NCBI RefSeq assembly: GCF_003143955.1
Contig: NZ_QFVS01000018.1
Location: forward strand, 1-56,090
DNA length: 56,090 nt
From: Kurthia zopfii
GTDB lineage: Bacteria; Bacillota; Bacilli; Bacillales_A; Planococcaceae
Direction: 5' to 3'
This document shows, in pieces, positions 25,251 through 34,760 of this stretch (position 1 is its first letter; every line of letters begins with the position of its first letter). The position numbers and the translations under genes were made by a program. The notes under the pieces were generated by a model. That model was not told where the DNA came from. It worked only from the letters and a program-made list of their open reading frames with translations, and made no database searches.

Positions 25251-26623
25251 CTTTGTAAAGTATTTTCAATTTGAATAGGAACATGAATACGATCTCTTGC
25301 TACTACTGTATCTTCGTAAACAATATAACATTCTACGAAATGATCTCCATTGAAATCTGCTGATTCTGTACGCTTTTCTATTCCCTTTTTTATTTGCCCT
25401 CGAATACAGTTTCTACGAATTGCTTCGTCACCTCTATTCAGGACTTTCCAATATATATCGAATTTGATTTTTTCATCCGAACTAAAGCTATTTATTTGGT
25501 TACGTTCTTTAATAATTTGCTCAAATTCATTTTCAACAATAAAAAATTCAAGTGTCCTTTGGCGTTTAATTCTAATTTGACCTTTCAAAAGGTCTCTTAA
25601 AAATGTCGGTCTATAACCATCTTGTTTAATAATACAGTCAACTTTAAGCGAATAACGTATATCAACTCTAAATTTATTTTCAATGAATTCCTCGGTGTTA
25701 GTTGCTCTAGTATAAGCAGATTCAAAGTAGGCAACAGATTTATTAACTGTTTCTGGAACTGGGAAAGTTTGGCCAAATAAATATACTAGCGTTTCATATA
25801 AGTCTGTACTATCCTCATCTAAATCTTTAATTTTGTTATAAGCCTTCTTTGCTTTCTTTACGAACTTACACTTTTTATTGTAGACTTTTTGCTTACTGCC
25901 TAGAGCATACCAATATGCTTGATCTTCATTCAAATCTTTTAAATACTTAAATAAGTCTTTTAACAAATCTAAATAATCAGTAAAATCCGCAGAATAATAT
26001 TTAGAATTTGCGTTCAAGAATTTGTAGACTAATGTATCAAGCAGTAATCCGCCAAATTTAAACCCAATGTTATTTTTCCAAGCTCTAACTAAATAACAGA
26101 CATAGCTAAAATTATTATTGGTAGTAATATTGAAAGCAGCTGCTTCATCAATTTCTGGAATAGGGTTTGTTTTTTTCCAACTACCACCTTCATTTGCATC
26201 AGGATATAAAAAAGACCCGTCCGACTGTTCAAATACAGGACAAACTTCAACAATCTTTTTTAAGCTTTCAAAACTCACAACAACAACTTGTCCATCGCCA
26301 CGTACAATTGTCCTAGAATAGCGCTTTTTTATTTCTTTTTTTACATCTTGCAGTAGTTTTGACTGGCCATTTCCATCATGGTCATCATATTGCTTCTTTT
26401 TACTGCTTGGTAAAATAAATAACATATCTACATCACTAAATGATTTAATCGCAGTTTTTCTTCCAAGTGATCCAACAATCTCACAGTGCTCTGTTTCGCT
26501 TTCACAATCCTCATAATAAGATTTATTTAATCTTTTTGTGATTTTTTTAACTCGCTTAATCTCCTCTTCAACATCTTCAATCTTTAAAGAATCAATAAAC
26601 TCTTCTATATGCGTAGCTAACAT
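25241..26623 (-). CDS. CBASS-type cyclic-oligonucleotide synthase: CD-NTase with AGS-C sensor domain
   Basis: 460 residues. The nucleotidyltransferase active site GSLGRKTAIKSFSDVD is at 51-66, with D64 and D66 binding metal. The C-terminal part, from about 335, matches the AGS-C sensor domain of SMODS proteins: DGYRPTFLRDLL, IYWKVLNRGDEAIRRN and HFVECYIVYEDTVVARDRI. Such enzymes make cyclic di- or trinucleotides upon phage infection. The partner is the SLATT membrane protein 18 bases upstream, a predicted effector. Product nucleotide is not predictable. The last codons run into the transposon right end. Confidence 0.88.
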   Translation of the reverse strand: MLATHIEEFIDSLKIEDVEEEIKRVKKITKRLNKSYYEDCESETEHCEIVGSLGRKTAIKSFSDVDMLFILPSSKKKQYDDHDGNGQSKLLQDVKKEIKKRYSRTIVRGDGQVVVVSFESLKKIVEVCPVFEQSDGSFLYPDANEGGSWKKTNPIPEIDEAAAFNITTNNNFSYVCYLVRAWKNNIGFKFGGLLLDTLVYKFLNANSKYYSADFTDYLDLLKDLFKYLKDLNEDQAYWYALGSKQKVYNKKCKFVKKAKKAYNKIKDLDEDSTDLYETLVYLFGQTFPVPETVNKSVAYFESAYTRATNTEEFIENKFRVDIRYSLKVDCIIKQDGYRPTFLRDLLKGQIRIKRQRTLEFFIVENEFEQIIKERNQINSFSSDEKIKFDIYWKVLNRGDEAIRRNCIRGQIKKGIEKRTESADFNGDHFVECYIVYEDTVVARDRIHVPIQIENTLQSSF

Positions 26624-26641
26624 ACCGTATCCCCTTTGCTT

Positions 26642-27232
26642 CTAATTTTCAATACAAAACTTTATTACAAGAACTAAAATTGTAATAATTACAATGGCAG
26701 TCCATATTCTAAAAAACATTGGAAATTTATCTTTCCAAGTGAATCTTTTTTGCTCATCAATCCATTCATGCTGCGCTTGATAAAAAAATTTATAATGGGC
26801 ATACCAATCACTAAATGTTATTTGCTTTGTGATGCTTATGGCATAATAGTCATTCAACAGTTTTTGTAGTTTTTCTTGATCTTCATTGGTCACCTCAGAT
26901 TCAGTAGAGCTCTTTGTCTGATAATACATATCTTTTAATTCATTATGAATTTCTGTTAGTTTTATGCCAGCTTTCATATAATCTTCTTTATTAGAGTTAT
27001 ATAGATTTATTTGCAGTGCAATAACACTCACTAAGATAATAACAAGAGATACTTCTTTGTTATAGTCAAAAAATGGTGCATACAATTGCCATATCCCAAT
27101 TAATAATGTGATTAAAGCTACTCCACTTGGCACTTTTTCAACAATATCATAGGTTGCAAAATGCTTTTTAGCGCCAAACATCACATTGTAGCCATGTTCT
27201 GCTAACGACTTTAAAAAAATCTCTTTTTTCAT
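26642..27232 (-). CDS. SLATT-domain two-TM effector protein
   Basis: 196 residues. Two transmembrane segments in the first third (VALITLLIGIWQLYAP and VSLVIILVSVIALQINLY) and one near the C-terminus (WTAIVIITILVLVIKF), with a helical cytoplasmic domain between. The N-terminal AEHGYNVMFGAKKHFATYDIVEK fits the SLATT family (SMODS/SLOG-associating 2TM effectors), proposed to form pores on nucleotide binding. Located directly upstream of the CD-NTase in a two-gene operon bounded by terminators. Confidence 0.78.
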   Translation of the reverse strand: MKKEIFLKSLAEHGYNVMFGAKKHFATYDIVEKVPSGVALITLLIGIWQLYAPFFDYNKEVSLVIILVSVIALQINLYNSNKEDYMKAGIKLTEIHNELKDMYYQTKSSTESEVTNEDQEKLQKLLNDYYAISITKQITFSDWYAHYKFFYQAQHEWIDEQKRFTWKDKFPMFFRIWTAIVIITILVLVIKFCIEN

Positions 27233-27251
27233 ATTATCTCCTTTTCTATTG

Positions 27252-27290
27252 AAAAAGCATTCTAATATTACATAATACTAGAATGCTCTT
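27252..27290 (-). terminator. Terminator of the hsdM-hsdS operon
   Basis: AGCATTCTA pairs with TAGAATGCT over a 14-nt loop, then TTTTTC on the minus strand. It separates restriction-modification from CBASS transcription. Confidence 0.75.
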
Positions 27291-27296
27291 TGATTG

Positions 27297-28469
27297 TTAT
27301 ATAAACATTTGTTGCATAAGACCTTTTTTCTGTTCTTTGTAAAAATCAATTTTTTGTTGCTGCAGATAGATATTGTCATCTATTTTTTTGAAGAATGCTC
27401 CTATTTTTTCTTGTTCATTGAATACGGGAACTAATACTTTAAACTTAGCAAATTTCGAAATCCATTGACGTTCATGGTTTTCTGGAACATATTCAAATTT
27501 TTTCAAAACATTAAAAACAAAATAGAAATCATAATCACTTGATGTCAAATAGAGTAGCTTCATAGCTGAACTTTTTACTTTGAATGAGAAATCAACATAA
27601 TGTGAACTCGTTGTGAAATCGTCAAAAATAATGATTGGATTTTTAGCACTTGCTTCTTTAATTCCAGAAATTTCATTTGTATACCCTAAAATAAAACTTT
27701 TACCGGCTGTCAAAACCGGTGTCTCATTGCTATCATTATAATTAGTTGACTCAACGATGTATTTAGTTGGTTGTTCATATTTCAGTAAATCCCCCAACTT
27801 ACGCTCTTCCCATTCCCCTGTAAATCCTTCAAACCGCATCTCTGGCTGTGTCTCACCAGCTTTAGGAAACATCTTCTGCATATATCCTTTTTTCTGTTCT
27901 TGCAGCAAATCAATTTTTTGTTGTTGGAGTTTGATTTTTTTATTTATTTTCTCAAATAAATTCCTGATTTTTCTTTGTTCCCATTCTTCAGGTATATTTA
28001 ACTTAATTTTAAAAAATTCATTTACAGGAATATTAAGCAAACCATGATTTCTAGCGCCTTCCGCTGCTATCATTGATACTTCTTTATGCCAGTGAGTAGT
28101 TTCGAAATAATGTTTTAAAAACAATTCATCAATATTTGTTGCTTTGAAACAAATATATAATGTTGATAATACTCCCTGATTATAGTTTTCTAATCGTTTT
28201 ATTGCTCCCCAAGGATAGCCGTTAGAATAACTTTTATTATAAGTGAATTCTCCCTTTTTCAATAAGTAATACCCACTTAAATCTTTACCTGAGACATTTT
28301 TGTTAAAATAAGTAATTTGATCAACTAATCCTCTATCTGCTGATATAGTCAACGGCAATTTCGATTCTAGTTGTTTATTTTTCCTTACAACTCTTTCTAC
28401 AATACTATCTAATGAAACACTTCTCCATTCCCCACCAAACTCTTTAAATCTCAACTTTGGTACGTTCAT
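27297..28469 (-). CDS. hsdS: Type I restriction-modification specificity subunit
   Basis: 390 residues with the two-repeat HsdS layout: a target recognition domain (1-150), a conserved helical spacer ([19 protein letters not shown] near 173-191), a second recognition domain (210-345) and a second spacer ([20 protein letters not shown]). The two domains read a bipartite DNA site; the helices fix the gap. Start is three bases after hsdM stop. Complete in length. A second, half-size S gene lies on the other side of hsdM. Confidence 0.92.
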   Translation of the reverse strand: MNVPKLRFKEFGGEWRSVSLDSIVERVVRKNKQLESKLPLTISADRGLVDQITYFNKNVSGKDLSGYYLLKKGEFTYNKSYSNGYPWGAIKRLENYNQGVLSTLYICFKATNIDELFLKHYFETTHWHKEVSMIAAEGARNHGLLNIPVNEFFKIKLNIPEEWEQRKIRNLFEKINKKIKLQQQKIDLLQEQKKGYMQKMFPKAGETQPEMRFEGFTGEWEERKLGDLLKYEQPTKYIVESTNYNDSNETPVLTAGKSFILGYTNEISGIKEASAKNPIIIFDDFTTSSHYVDFSFKVKSSAMKLLYLTSSDYDFYFVFNVLKKFEYVPENHERQWISKFAKFKVLVPVFNEQEKIGAFFKKIDDNIYLQQQKIDFYKEQKKGLMQQMFI

Positions 28470-28472
28470 CTG

Positions 28473-30026
28473 CTACACCCCCAATTCTTTGAAGTAGGCA
28501 GCGAGTTCTTCGTCCACTTTCGCAATTTCGGCGTCAATGGCTTCAAGTTGTTTTGCGACTTCGGCAAGATCTACTGGTTCTTCTTCTTCGAATGTGTCGA
28601 CGTAGCGTGGAATGTTTAAGTTGTAGTCGTTTTCGCGAATTTCATCTAATGTAGCTGCGTATGAATATTTATCAATCGTTTCGCGGCTTAAATACGTTGC
28701 GACGATTTTTTCAACATGCTCATCTGATAAGTGGTTTTGATTTTTGCCTTTTTCAAACTCATTTGATGCATCAATAAAAATGACATTATCATCGTGTTTA
28801 CGGCATTTTTTGAATACTAAAATACATGTCGGAATGGATGTACCGAAGAAAATGTTCGCTGGTAAACCGATGACCGCATCTAAATAGTTTTTCTCTTCAA
28901 TTAAATACTTACGGATCACGCCTTCTGCAGCGCCACGGAATAATACACCATGTGGTAATACGACTGCGAATGTACCGTTATCGTCTAAATGATGGATAAA
29001 GTGTTGGACGAATGCGAAGTCGCCTTTTGATTTTGGTGCCAGTTTCGCATAGTTACTAAAACGCTCGTCATCTTGGAATTTATCATCCGCACTCCATTTC
29101 GCACTGTATGGTGGATTGGCAACGATAGCTTCAAATGTTTGACCCATATGCTGAGGATCTTCCAATGTATCTGCATTTTTAATGTCGAAGTTTTGGTATG
29201 GAATATCATGTAGTAACATGTTCATGCGCGCTAAGTTGAATGTTGTTGATACTTTTTCTTGACCGTAATATTTGTATACTTTTGCTTCTTTACCAACGCG
29301 TAATAATAATGAACCCGATCCACATGTACCATCGTATACACTTTTAACTTCTGTTTTACCAGCTGTGACGATTTTTGCTAAAATACGTGACACTTGTTGT
29401 GGTGTATAGAACTCACCAGCTTTTTTACCGGCATTTGCGGCGAATTGAGAGATCATGTATTCATAAGCATCACCTAATACATCGATTTCTACGTCGTCTT
29501 GTAGGAACGGTATATCGGCAATATTTACAATCACTTTTGAAATTAGCTCTGTACGTGCTTTTACAGTTTTGCCGAGTTTTGTCGAGTTTAAATCCATATC
29601 ATCAAATAAGTTCTCGAAGTCTTCTTGGCTATCTGCGCCCATTGTTGAAGCTTCAATTGCTTTAACGCCATTTTGAAGCGTTTCAACGTCGAAATCACCG
29701 TTTACACCTAATTCAATTTCTTTCACGAATGTAGAGAATAAGTATTGTGGTGTAATCACATAACCTAATTCTTCGATTAAATATTCTTGTAAATCTTCAC
29801 GATATTCTTCATTATCCCAAGCTTCCACAAATGTTAGTGCATCTTCTTCAAGTAATTTACCTGCACGAGCTTCAACCTTTTCTGATAAATAGCGGTAAAA
29901 AATTAAGCCTAAAATATAGTCTTTAAATTCACTCGCATCCATTTGACCACGTAAGTCATTGGCCATTGCCCAAAGTTTTTTGTGCAATTCTGCTTGCTGC
30001 TGACGTTGTTTTTCACTTGTTGTCAT
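28473..30026 (-). CDS. hsdM: Type I restriction-modification DNA methyltransferase subunit
   Basis: 517 residues. N-terminal HsdM helical domain (LWAMANDLRGQMDASEFKDY), AdoMet motif I SVYDGTCGSGSLLLRVG (about 233-249), catalytic NPPYSAKW (motif IV, near 308), and a C-terminal helix LEAIDAEIAKVDEELAAYF that binds HsdS. It modifies adenine (N6). It begins one base after the half-S gene, with GGAGG overlapping that gene's end. Full length. Confidence 0.95.
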   Translation of the reverse strand: MTTSEKQRQQQAELHKKLWAMANDLRGQMDASEFKDYILGLIFYRYLSEKVEARAGKLLEEDALTFVEAWDNEEYREDLQEYLIEELGYVITPQYLFSTFVKEIELGVNGDFDVETLQNGVKAIEASTMGADSQEDFENLFDDMDLNSTKLGKTVKARTELISKVIVNIADIPFLQDDVEIDVLGDAYEYMISQFAANAGKKAGEFYTPQQVSRILAKIVTAGKTEVKSVYDGTCGSGSLLLRVGKEAKVYKYYGQEKVSTTFNLARMNMLLHDIPYQNFDIKNADTLEDPQHMGQTFEAIVANPPYSAKWSADDKFQDDERFSNYAKLAPKSKGDFAFVQHFIHHLDDNGTFAVVLPHGVLFRGAAEGVIRKYLIEEKNYLDAVIGLPANIFFGTSIPTCILVFKKCRKHDDNVIFIDASNEFEKGKNQNHLSDEHVEKIVATYLSRETIDKYSYAATLDEIRENDYNLNIPRYVDTFEEEEPVDLAEVAKQLEAIDAEIAKVDEELAAYFKELGV

Positions 30027-30027
30027 A

Positions 30028-30627
30028 TTAATGACCTCCTAATTGTTCAATACTCTCTACCATTTCATAATGTAGGAGTAGTTGTTCTAATCGATTCTTC
30101 TCTTTTAAAAGTGCTGTCTTTCTCTTTTTTAATTGTGCGATTTTCCCTAATACTACTTGCTTTTCAATATTGGGTAGTTTCAATTCAATTTCTTTTACAT
30201 TCGATAACTTCAATGAAGAAATAATACTTCCTTCTGTAAATAACGCGATTTGCTTTTGAATAGAAGGATGCTCATTAAATAGCCATTCCATAAAATGAAC
30301 ATCTACTTTTTCAAAAAAGTTTATTTTCATAAAGTTATTCGTAAGTAATAGACCCTGATATTGCGGAGGAAACCAAACAAACTTTTGTGTTAACGTATGT
30401 AACACGAGGCTTTCCGGATCAGTTAATACTTCTTGTTTAATCTTCTCTTTATTTACATAAATCGATCGATCTTTTTCTTGAGAAATCCGATAATCGATTC
30501 CAAGTAAATGATTAAATTCTTTTAATGTTACTAACTGCATCTGGACACTATCTTCACTCAGATTCGATGTTTCAACTCGATTAGTAAAGACGCCTTGCGT
30601 AACATCTGCACATTCTCTTAACTTCAT
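30028..30627 (-). CDS. Half-size HsdS-like protein (single target recognition domain)
   Basis: 199 residues: one recognition-type domain (1-150: ADVTQGVFTNRVE, WFPPQYQGLLLTNNFMKI) and one coiled-coil spacer (KIAQLKKRKTALLKEKNRLEQ). Natural HsdS has two copies of this unit. It has its own RBS (GAGGAGG) and is first in the operon half-S, hsdM, hsdS. The frame is intact and the C-terminal tail is not a truncated HsdS edge, so it is not obviously a pseudogene. It may dimerise to give a second specificity, or modulate the complex; this is inference. Confidence 0.8.
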   Translation of the reverse strand: MKLRECADVTQGVFTNRVETSNLSEDSVQMQLVTLKEFNHLLGIDYRISQEKDRSIYVNKEKIKQEVLTDPESLVLHTLTQKFVWFPPQYQGLLLTNNFMKINFFEKVDVHFMEWLFNEHPSIQKQIALFTEGSIISSLKLSNVKEIELKLPNIEKQVVLGKIAQLKKRKTALLKEKNRLEQLLLHYEMVESIEQLGGH

Positions 30628-30721
30628 CGCATAACCTCCTCTACGAATATTATATTAAATGATATTTTAAATAATATCAAGTTAATTCGTATTTATTTTC
30701 GATATTTTTTAAAATAACATA

Positions 30722-30749
30722 AAAGAGAGAGGATATCCTCTCTCTTTTT
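30722..30749 (-). terminator. Terminator after hsdR
   Basis: AAGAGAGAGGATATCCTCTCTCTT is a perfect hairpin directly after the hsdR stop codon (quoted arms: AAGAGAGAGG and CCTCTCTCTT). Confidence 0.8.
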
Positions 30750-30750
30750 C

Positions 30751-33504
30751 CTATGCTCCATATTTTGCAACTTGTTCATGAATAAAGTTCTTTATTGCTT
30801 TAATTGCCTTTTTCTTCTTCAAAAATGAACCTGATAAACGATCCATAATGGTACTATCTTCAATAATATTGGCATATTCATAAGTCGCTACTTGTTCTTT
30901 TAAAACAGATTGCTCTAATCCTACTTCACTTGCAAAAGTATTCATTTCTTCTTCTTGTACTACTTCTTCGTATTTTGAATATTCATCAAGAATCGATACA
31001 TTTGTACCGAGTTGTGGGACAATTTTATCTAAGAAGTTATGAATTAGTTCAACTTTTAAACGTAACTTTTCATCTGACGCATGATCTAACTCTTGTTTAA
31101 TTAATTTAATCTCTTGATCACGTGTTTTTTCATCATTCATTGTTAAATTAGCAATGAGATTCATAATATAACTGACATTAATTTTATCTGTTTGCATTAA
31201 CTCTAGCTCAAAATCAATGTCTTGTAAGATGGACTCTTTACTTAGATCTTCTTTCTTCAAGCGATCATGAATTTTGAAGTATTTACTCTTATAATCTTCA
31301 TAAGATTGCTCTGTAATTTGCAGTTCATCTTCATCAAATTCAAAGTCAGAAAATGATTGCAGTCGTTGAAGCATTTTCGTTACATTTTTGAAAGCCACAA
31401 TAAATTCTCGTTGATCTTCTTCAGTTTGAAGTGTGTCTACTTGCTCAGGCGATACTGCTACTTTTTTCAGACCTTTTAATGCTTCTTTAAATTTAGCTAA
31501 ATAAGCATCATAACTTTGCATTAAAACATCATCAACAGAATCTGTTTTAGAAAACAAACGAATTGTCGCATCTGTTTGATTCTTTAAATTACGATAACAA
31601 ACGACATTACCATAAGGTTTTGTCGCCTTTTCTACACGGTTTGTACGGCTATAAGCTTGTAATAAATTATGATATTGTAAGTTTTTATCGACATATAATG
31701 TATTAAGTGGCTTACTATCAAATCCTGTTAAGAACATATTTACAACGAGTAAAATATCAATTTGCGCATTTTTCATCTTTTTCGATACGTCAGAGAAGTA
31801 GCGATCCCATGTATCGGTTGAATAGTCCGTTCCAAACATTTTATTATAATCGACAATCATACGGTCTAACGCTTCACGTGAATGTTCTTCTGTACCATCA
31901 CTTTCTTCATTCACACCAAATGAATAAATCCCTGCAATTTTCAAGTTATGATTTTTCGATTTAAATAAATCATAGTATTTAATTAATGTTTGAATCGAAT
32001 CTACCGCAAAGATACCGCAATAACCTTTACTTTTCGCGCGACGATTATGATTATCGACAATATGTTCTGTAATCATATTTAAACGTGTGGGATGATGTAA
32101 TACTTCATCTGTATCAATGCCTTCCACTTTCGTATCATCTAATTCATCTACTTTTGATTGGAATGTACTAATATATTCAACTGAAAAACCTAATACGTTC
32201 CCATCACGAATCGCATCTTTAATTAAATAATTGTGTAGACATTTTTCAAATAAATCTGCAGTTGTACGACCATCCTGACTTTTATTTTCTTCAAAACGTG
32301 GCGTACCTGTAAAACCAAAGTATTGTGCATTTTGGAAGTGATGATCAATATCTTTTCGCATATCGCCGAATTGGCTACGATGACACTCATCGATAATGAA
32401 AACAACATGTTCTTGTTTATACGGTTCCATGATTTTTTCATAACGTGGATTCTTAACTGCATTACTCATTTTTTGAATAGTCGTTACGATAAAACGTTTC
32501 ATTGGATCTTTAATTTGCCTAATTAATTCCTCTGTTTTATCTGTGCGGTCTACAGAACCTTTTTCAAACTTATTAAATTCTGCAGTCGTTTGGCTATCTA
32601 AATCTTGTCGATCGACGAGGAAGAATACTTTTTTAATGCTCTCCTCATTCGCTAATATTTGTCCTGCTTTAAAAGAGGTTAGCGTTTTCCCAGAACCTGT
32701 CGTATGCCAAATGAATCCATTATTATTTGTTTCATTCGCACGTTTCACTAATGCTTCTACTGCATACACTTGATACGGACGCATAACCATTAATGCTTTG
32801 TCCGTATCGTTAATAATCATGTAACGGCTAATCATTTTTGCTAGATGGCATGGTTGTAAAAATGCTTTCGTAAAATCTTGTAAGTTCGTAATAATATTAT
32901 TTTCTTCATCCGACCAAAAGAACGTAAAACCAAACTGAATATCATAATCCGAGTTTGAGAAATATTTCGTATCAACACCATTACTCACAACAAAAATTTG
33001 TAGGAAATGGTACAGTCCCTGAAATGAATGACGACGATAGCGCTGGATTTGATTAAAAGCTTCTTTGAAATCAAGTCCACGACGTTTTAACTCGATTTGA
33101 ACAACGGGCAATCCATTAATGAAAATGGTCACATCATAGCGATTTTCATACTTTCCAAACATCGTCGTTTGTGTAGTTACTTGGAATAAGTTTTTACACC
33201 ACTGTTTTGTATTCATTAATTCTAAATAAAGCTCTGTTCCATCTTCACGTTCGATTAGTAATTTATCGCGTAGAATTTTAGCCGATTCATAAATACTTTT
33301 ATCCTCTGTTGCAACTAGCACACGCTTAAATTCTTTCTCTGTTAATGGTTGACCATTCAACTTTTTTTCGTTAAATTTATTTAATTGTGTACGGAAATTA
33401 ACTAATACAGCTGCATAATCTGATAAATGTACAGATTCATATCCCTGTATTTGCAATTGTTCTACTAAATGCTTTTCTAGTTGTGCTTCTGACTGATAAC
33501 CCAC
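30751..33504 (-). CDS. hsdR: Type I restriction enzyme, endonuclease/translocase subunit
   Basis: 917 residues from the GTG at 33504, which has GAGG eight bases before; the frame continues seven codons to 33525 without an RBS. PD-(D/E)XK nuclease near residues 115-145 (VVQIELKRRG), helicase motor with Walker A WHTTGSGKTLTS, DEAD-type IIDECHRSQFG and TGTPRF, and a C-terminal helical domain. It translocates and cleaves DNA lacking the host methyl mark. Own promoter and terminator, separate from half-S/hsdM/hsdS. Confidence 0.93.
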   Translation of the reverse strand: MGYQSEAQLEKHLVEQLQIQGYESVHLSDYAAVLVNFRTQLNKFNEKKLNGQPLTEKEFKRVLVATEDKSIYESAKILRDKLLIEREDGTELYLELMNTKQWCKNLFQVTTQTTMFGKYENRYDVTIFINGLPVVQIELKRRGLDFKEAFNQIQRYRRHSFQGLYHFLQIFVVSNGVDTKYFSNSDYDIQFGFTFFWSDEENNIITNLQDFTKAFLQPCHLAKMISRYMIINDTDKALMVMRPYQVYAVEALVKRANETNNNGFIWHTTGSGKTLTSFKAGQILANEESIKKVFFLVDRQDLDSQTTAEFNKFEKGSVDRTDKTEELIRQIKDPMKRFIVTTIQKMSNAVKNPRYEKIMEPYKQEHVVFIIDECHRSQFGDMRKDIDHHFQNAQYFGFTGTPRFEENKSQDGRTTADLFEKCLHNYLIKDAIRDGNVLGFSVEYISTFQSKVDELDDTKVEGIDTDEVLHHPTRLNMITEHIVDNHNRRAKSKGYCGIFAVDSIQTLIKYYDLFKSKNHNLKIAGIYSFGVNEESDGTEEHSREALDRMIVDYNKMFGTDYSTDTWDRYFSDVSKKMKNAQIDILLVVNMFLTGFDSKPLNTLYVDKNLQYHNLLQAYSRTNRVEKATKPYGNVVCYRNLKNQTDATIRLFSKTDSVDDVLMQSYDAYLAKFKEALKGLKKVAVSPEQVDTLQTEEDQREFIVAFKNVTKMLQRLQSFSDFEFDEDELQITEQSYEDYKSKYFKIHDRLKKEDLSKESILQDIDFELELMQTDKINVSYIMNLIANLTMNDEKTRDQEIKLIKQELDHASDEKLRLKVELIHNFLDKIVPQLGTNVSILDEYSKYEEVVQEEEMNTFASEVGLEQSVLKEQVATYEYANIIEDSTIMDRLSGSFLKKKKAIKAIKNFIHEQVAKYGA

Positions 33505-33603
33505 TGAAAAAACCTCAACTTTCACATAGCTATATAATTAGTTCACTCATTATTTTCTTAGTTTAAGTAAATATAGATTTTAATAAAACTATATATTGTA
33601 TAG

Positions 33604-33640
33604 ATTATACCATTTCCACATACCATTTTTCCTATTTATT
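33604..33640 (-). promoter_or_regulatory. Probable hsdR promoter
   Basis: On the minus strand ATGGTATAAT gives an extended -10 (TATAAT near 33604-33609) about 100 bp before hsdR. The -35 match is weak. Confidence 0.4.
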
Positions 33641-33705
33641 AGTATAATTGTTAACAGAAACTAAATTTATTATCCTTATATTCTATTAAATGAATGTTAA
33701 AGCAA

Positions 33706-33734
33706 AAACACCCCTTTAGATTACTAGAATCTAA
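33706..33734 (-). repeat. Second half-copy of the tnsA-upstream hairpin, split by right end B
   Basis: Reading the minus strand outward from right end B: TTAGATTCTAGTAATCTAAA then GGGGTGTTTTTGC. This repeats the junction at 25065-25095 with one substitution in the loop. Beyond this point the sequence does not continue into tnsA. Confidence 0.7.
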
Positions 33735-33890
33735 TGTTGGTTTGGAATAAAGTTTGATTAAAAGTGTTCTGCAAACGTTGATTTTATAATAGAAGAAACC
33801 CATGTATTTTGAACAAAGATTGATCAAAATTCGTGAGTTTCATTTTAGCTTATGGAAATTTTTATAAAAAAGATTGATTAAAAATAACTT
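33735..33890 (-). repeat. Tn7-like right end B with TnsB-binding repeats
   Basis: TGTTGG followed by four repeats (near 33744-33763, 33770-33786, 33808-33830 and 33866-33886) in the order and spacing of right end A. The second and third flank a hairpin (33796-33842; AAACCCATG with CGTGAGTTT). Confidence 0.85.
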
Positions 33891-33893
33891 TTT

Positions 33894-34760
33894 CTAATAA
33901 GGATGATTGCCTATATGTCCAATTAAAATAAGTGGACGCCCATTAACTCTTTTGTCGTTCCATTCAAAATAAATTCTATCATTGGAATTCGGCTGATACA
34001 ATTTCGTATGTGGTGAACATTTAACCTTTCTAACTTCGCCGTTAACATCTACAAATTCAAATGATAAAAATTTCGTCACTATTCCTGCATCGCCTTCAGG
34101 GGAACACTCAAAATCTTTGTTTTTTGACTTCAAAACTTTCAATGCTGGTTTATGTCCGCTTTGTTTATATATAGAATAACACTCAACACCATAATCATTT
34201 AAAGCCGATAAATGTTTTATTAATTCATTTGCATGTTTAGTAATAGGATTAAAATGCTTTATTGATTTAAATACATTTTCTGATAAAAATAGATTAGGAA
34301 ATGTCTTCGATATCCCTTTTACAAAATCATTTGTATTACTACTTCTCACTAAAACTTGTTTTCTTATCTGTAAACAAGCATCTAGCGAATCTATATGAGC
34401 AATATTTTCAGTCAAATTTGTAGGACATTTTAATAAACTCATTCCACCTACCTTTTCAGAGCTCACACTATTATACAATTCATTATATTGTTTATTATCA
34501 TTAATAAACTCTTTTTCTAAATAATTCCTTAAAAGTTGTTTTTCTGTAGTTTCTTCTTTTGGAGAATATAACCATGCAGCAAAATCTAAACCATTAAAAA
34601 TTTGATCATAAATTTCTAAAGAGTAAAAAATATCTTCATCTTCATATTGAATTATTTCAGTACAAATATCAAAAAAGTCCGCTAATTTCTCAATAATCTT
34701 TAATTCCGAAATTTGACTCACTGCAACACTTTCATTTAATAGAAGATAGTTTATTCTCAA
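33894..34760 (-). CDS. Unknown protein, third gene of the DUF262/ATPase operon
   Basis: 288 residues, soluble, no signal or membrane segment. No family recognised with confidence. The C-terminal ~45 residues have a conserved-looking tail CSPHTKLYQPNSNDRIYF...LILIGHIGNHPY; the RIYF...IGHIGNH pattern is reminiscent of the C-terminal strands of RelE-like toxins, a weak inference. It overlaps the ATPase gene by four bases, so it is made with it. As last gene of a cargo operon beside the transposon right end, an effector role is plausible. Confidence 0.55.
   Translation of the reverse strand: MRINYLLLNESVAVSQISELKIIEKLADFFDICTEIIQYEDEDIFYSLEIYDQIFNGLDFAAWLYSPKEETTEKQLLRNYLEKEFINDNKQYNELYNSVSSEKVGGMSLLKCPTNLTENIAHIDSLDACLQIRKQVLVRSSNTNDFVKGISKTFPNLFLSENVFKSIKHFNPITKHANELIKHLSALNDYGVECYSIYKQSGHKPALKVLKSKNKDFECSPEGDAGIVTKFLSFEFVDVNGEVRKVKCSPHTKLYQPNSNDRIYFEWNDKRVNGRPLILIGHIGNHPY

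Noticed and set aside
27252-27290. Attachment or recombination site between hsdS and the SLATT gene
   Set aside because: The inverted repeat is followed by a T run on the coding strand and behaves as a normal terminator.
30028-30627. Half-size HsdS as a broken hsdS pseudogene
   Set aside because: Own RBS, clean start and stop, complete recognition domain plus spacer helix; no leftover second half nearby.
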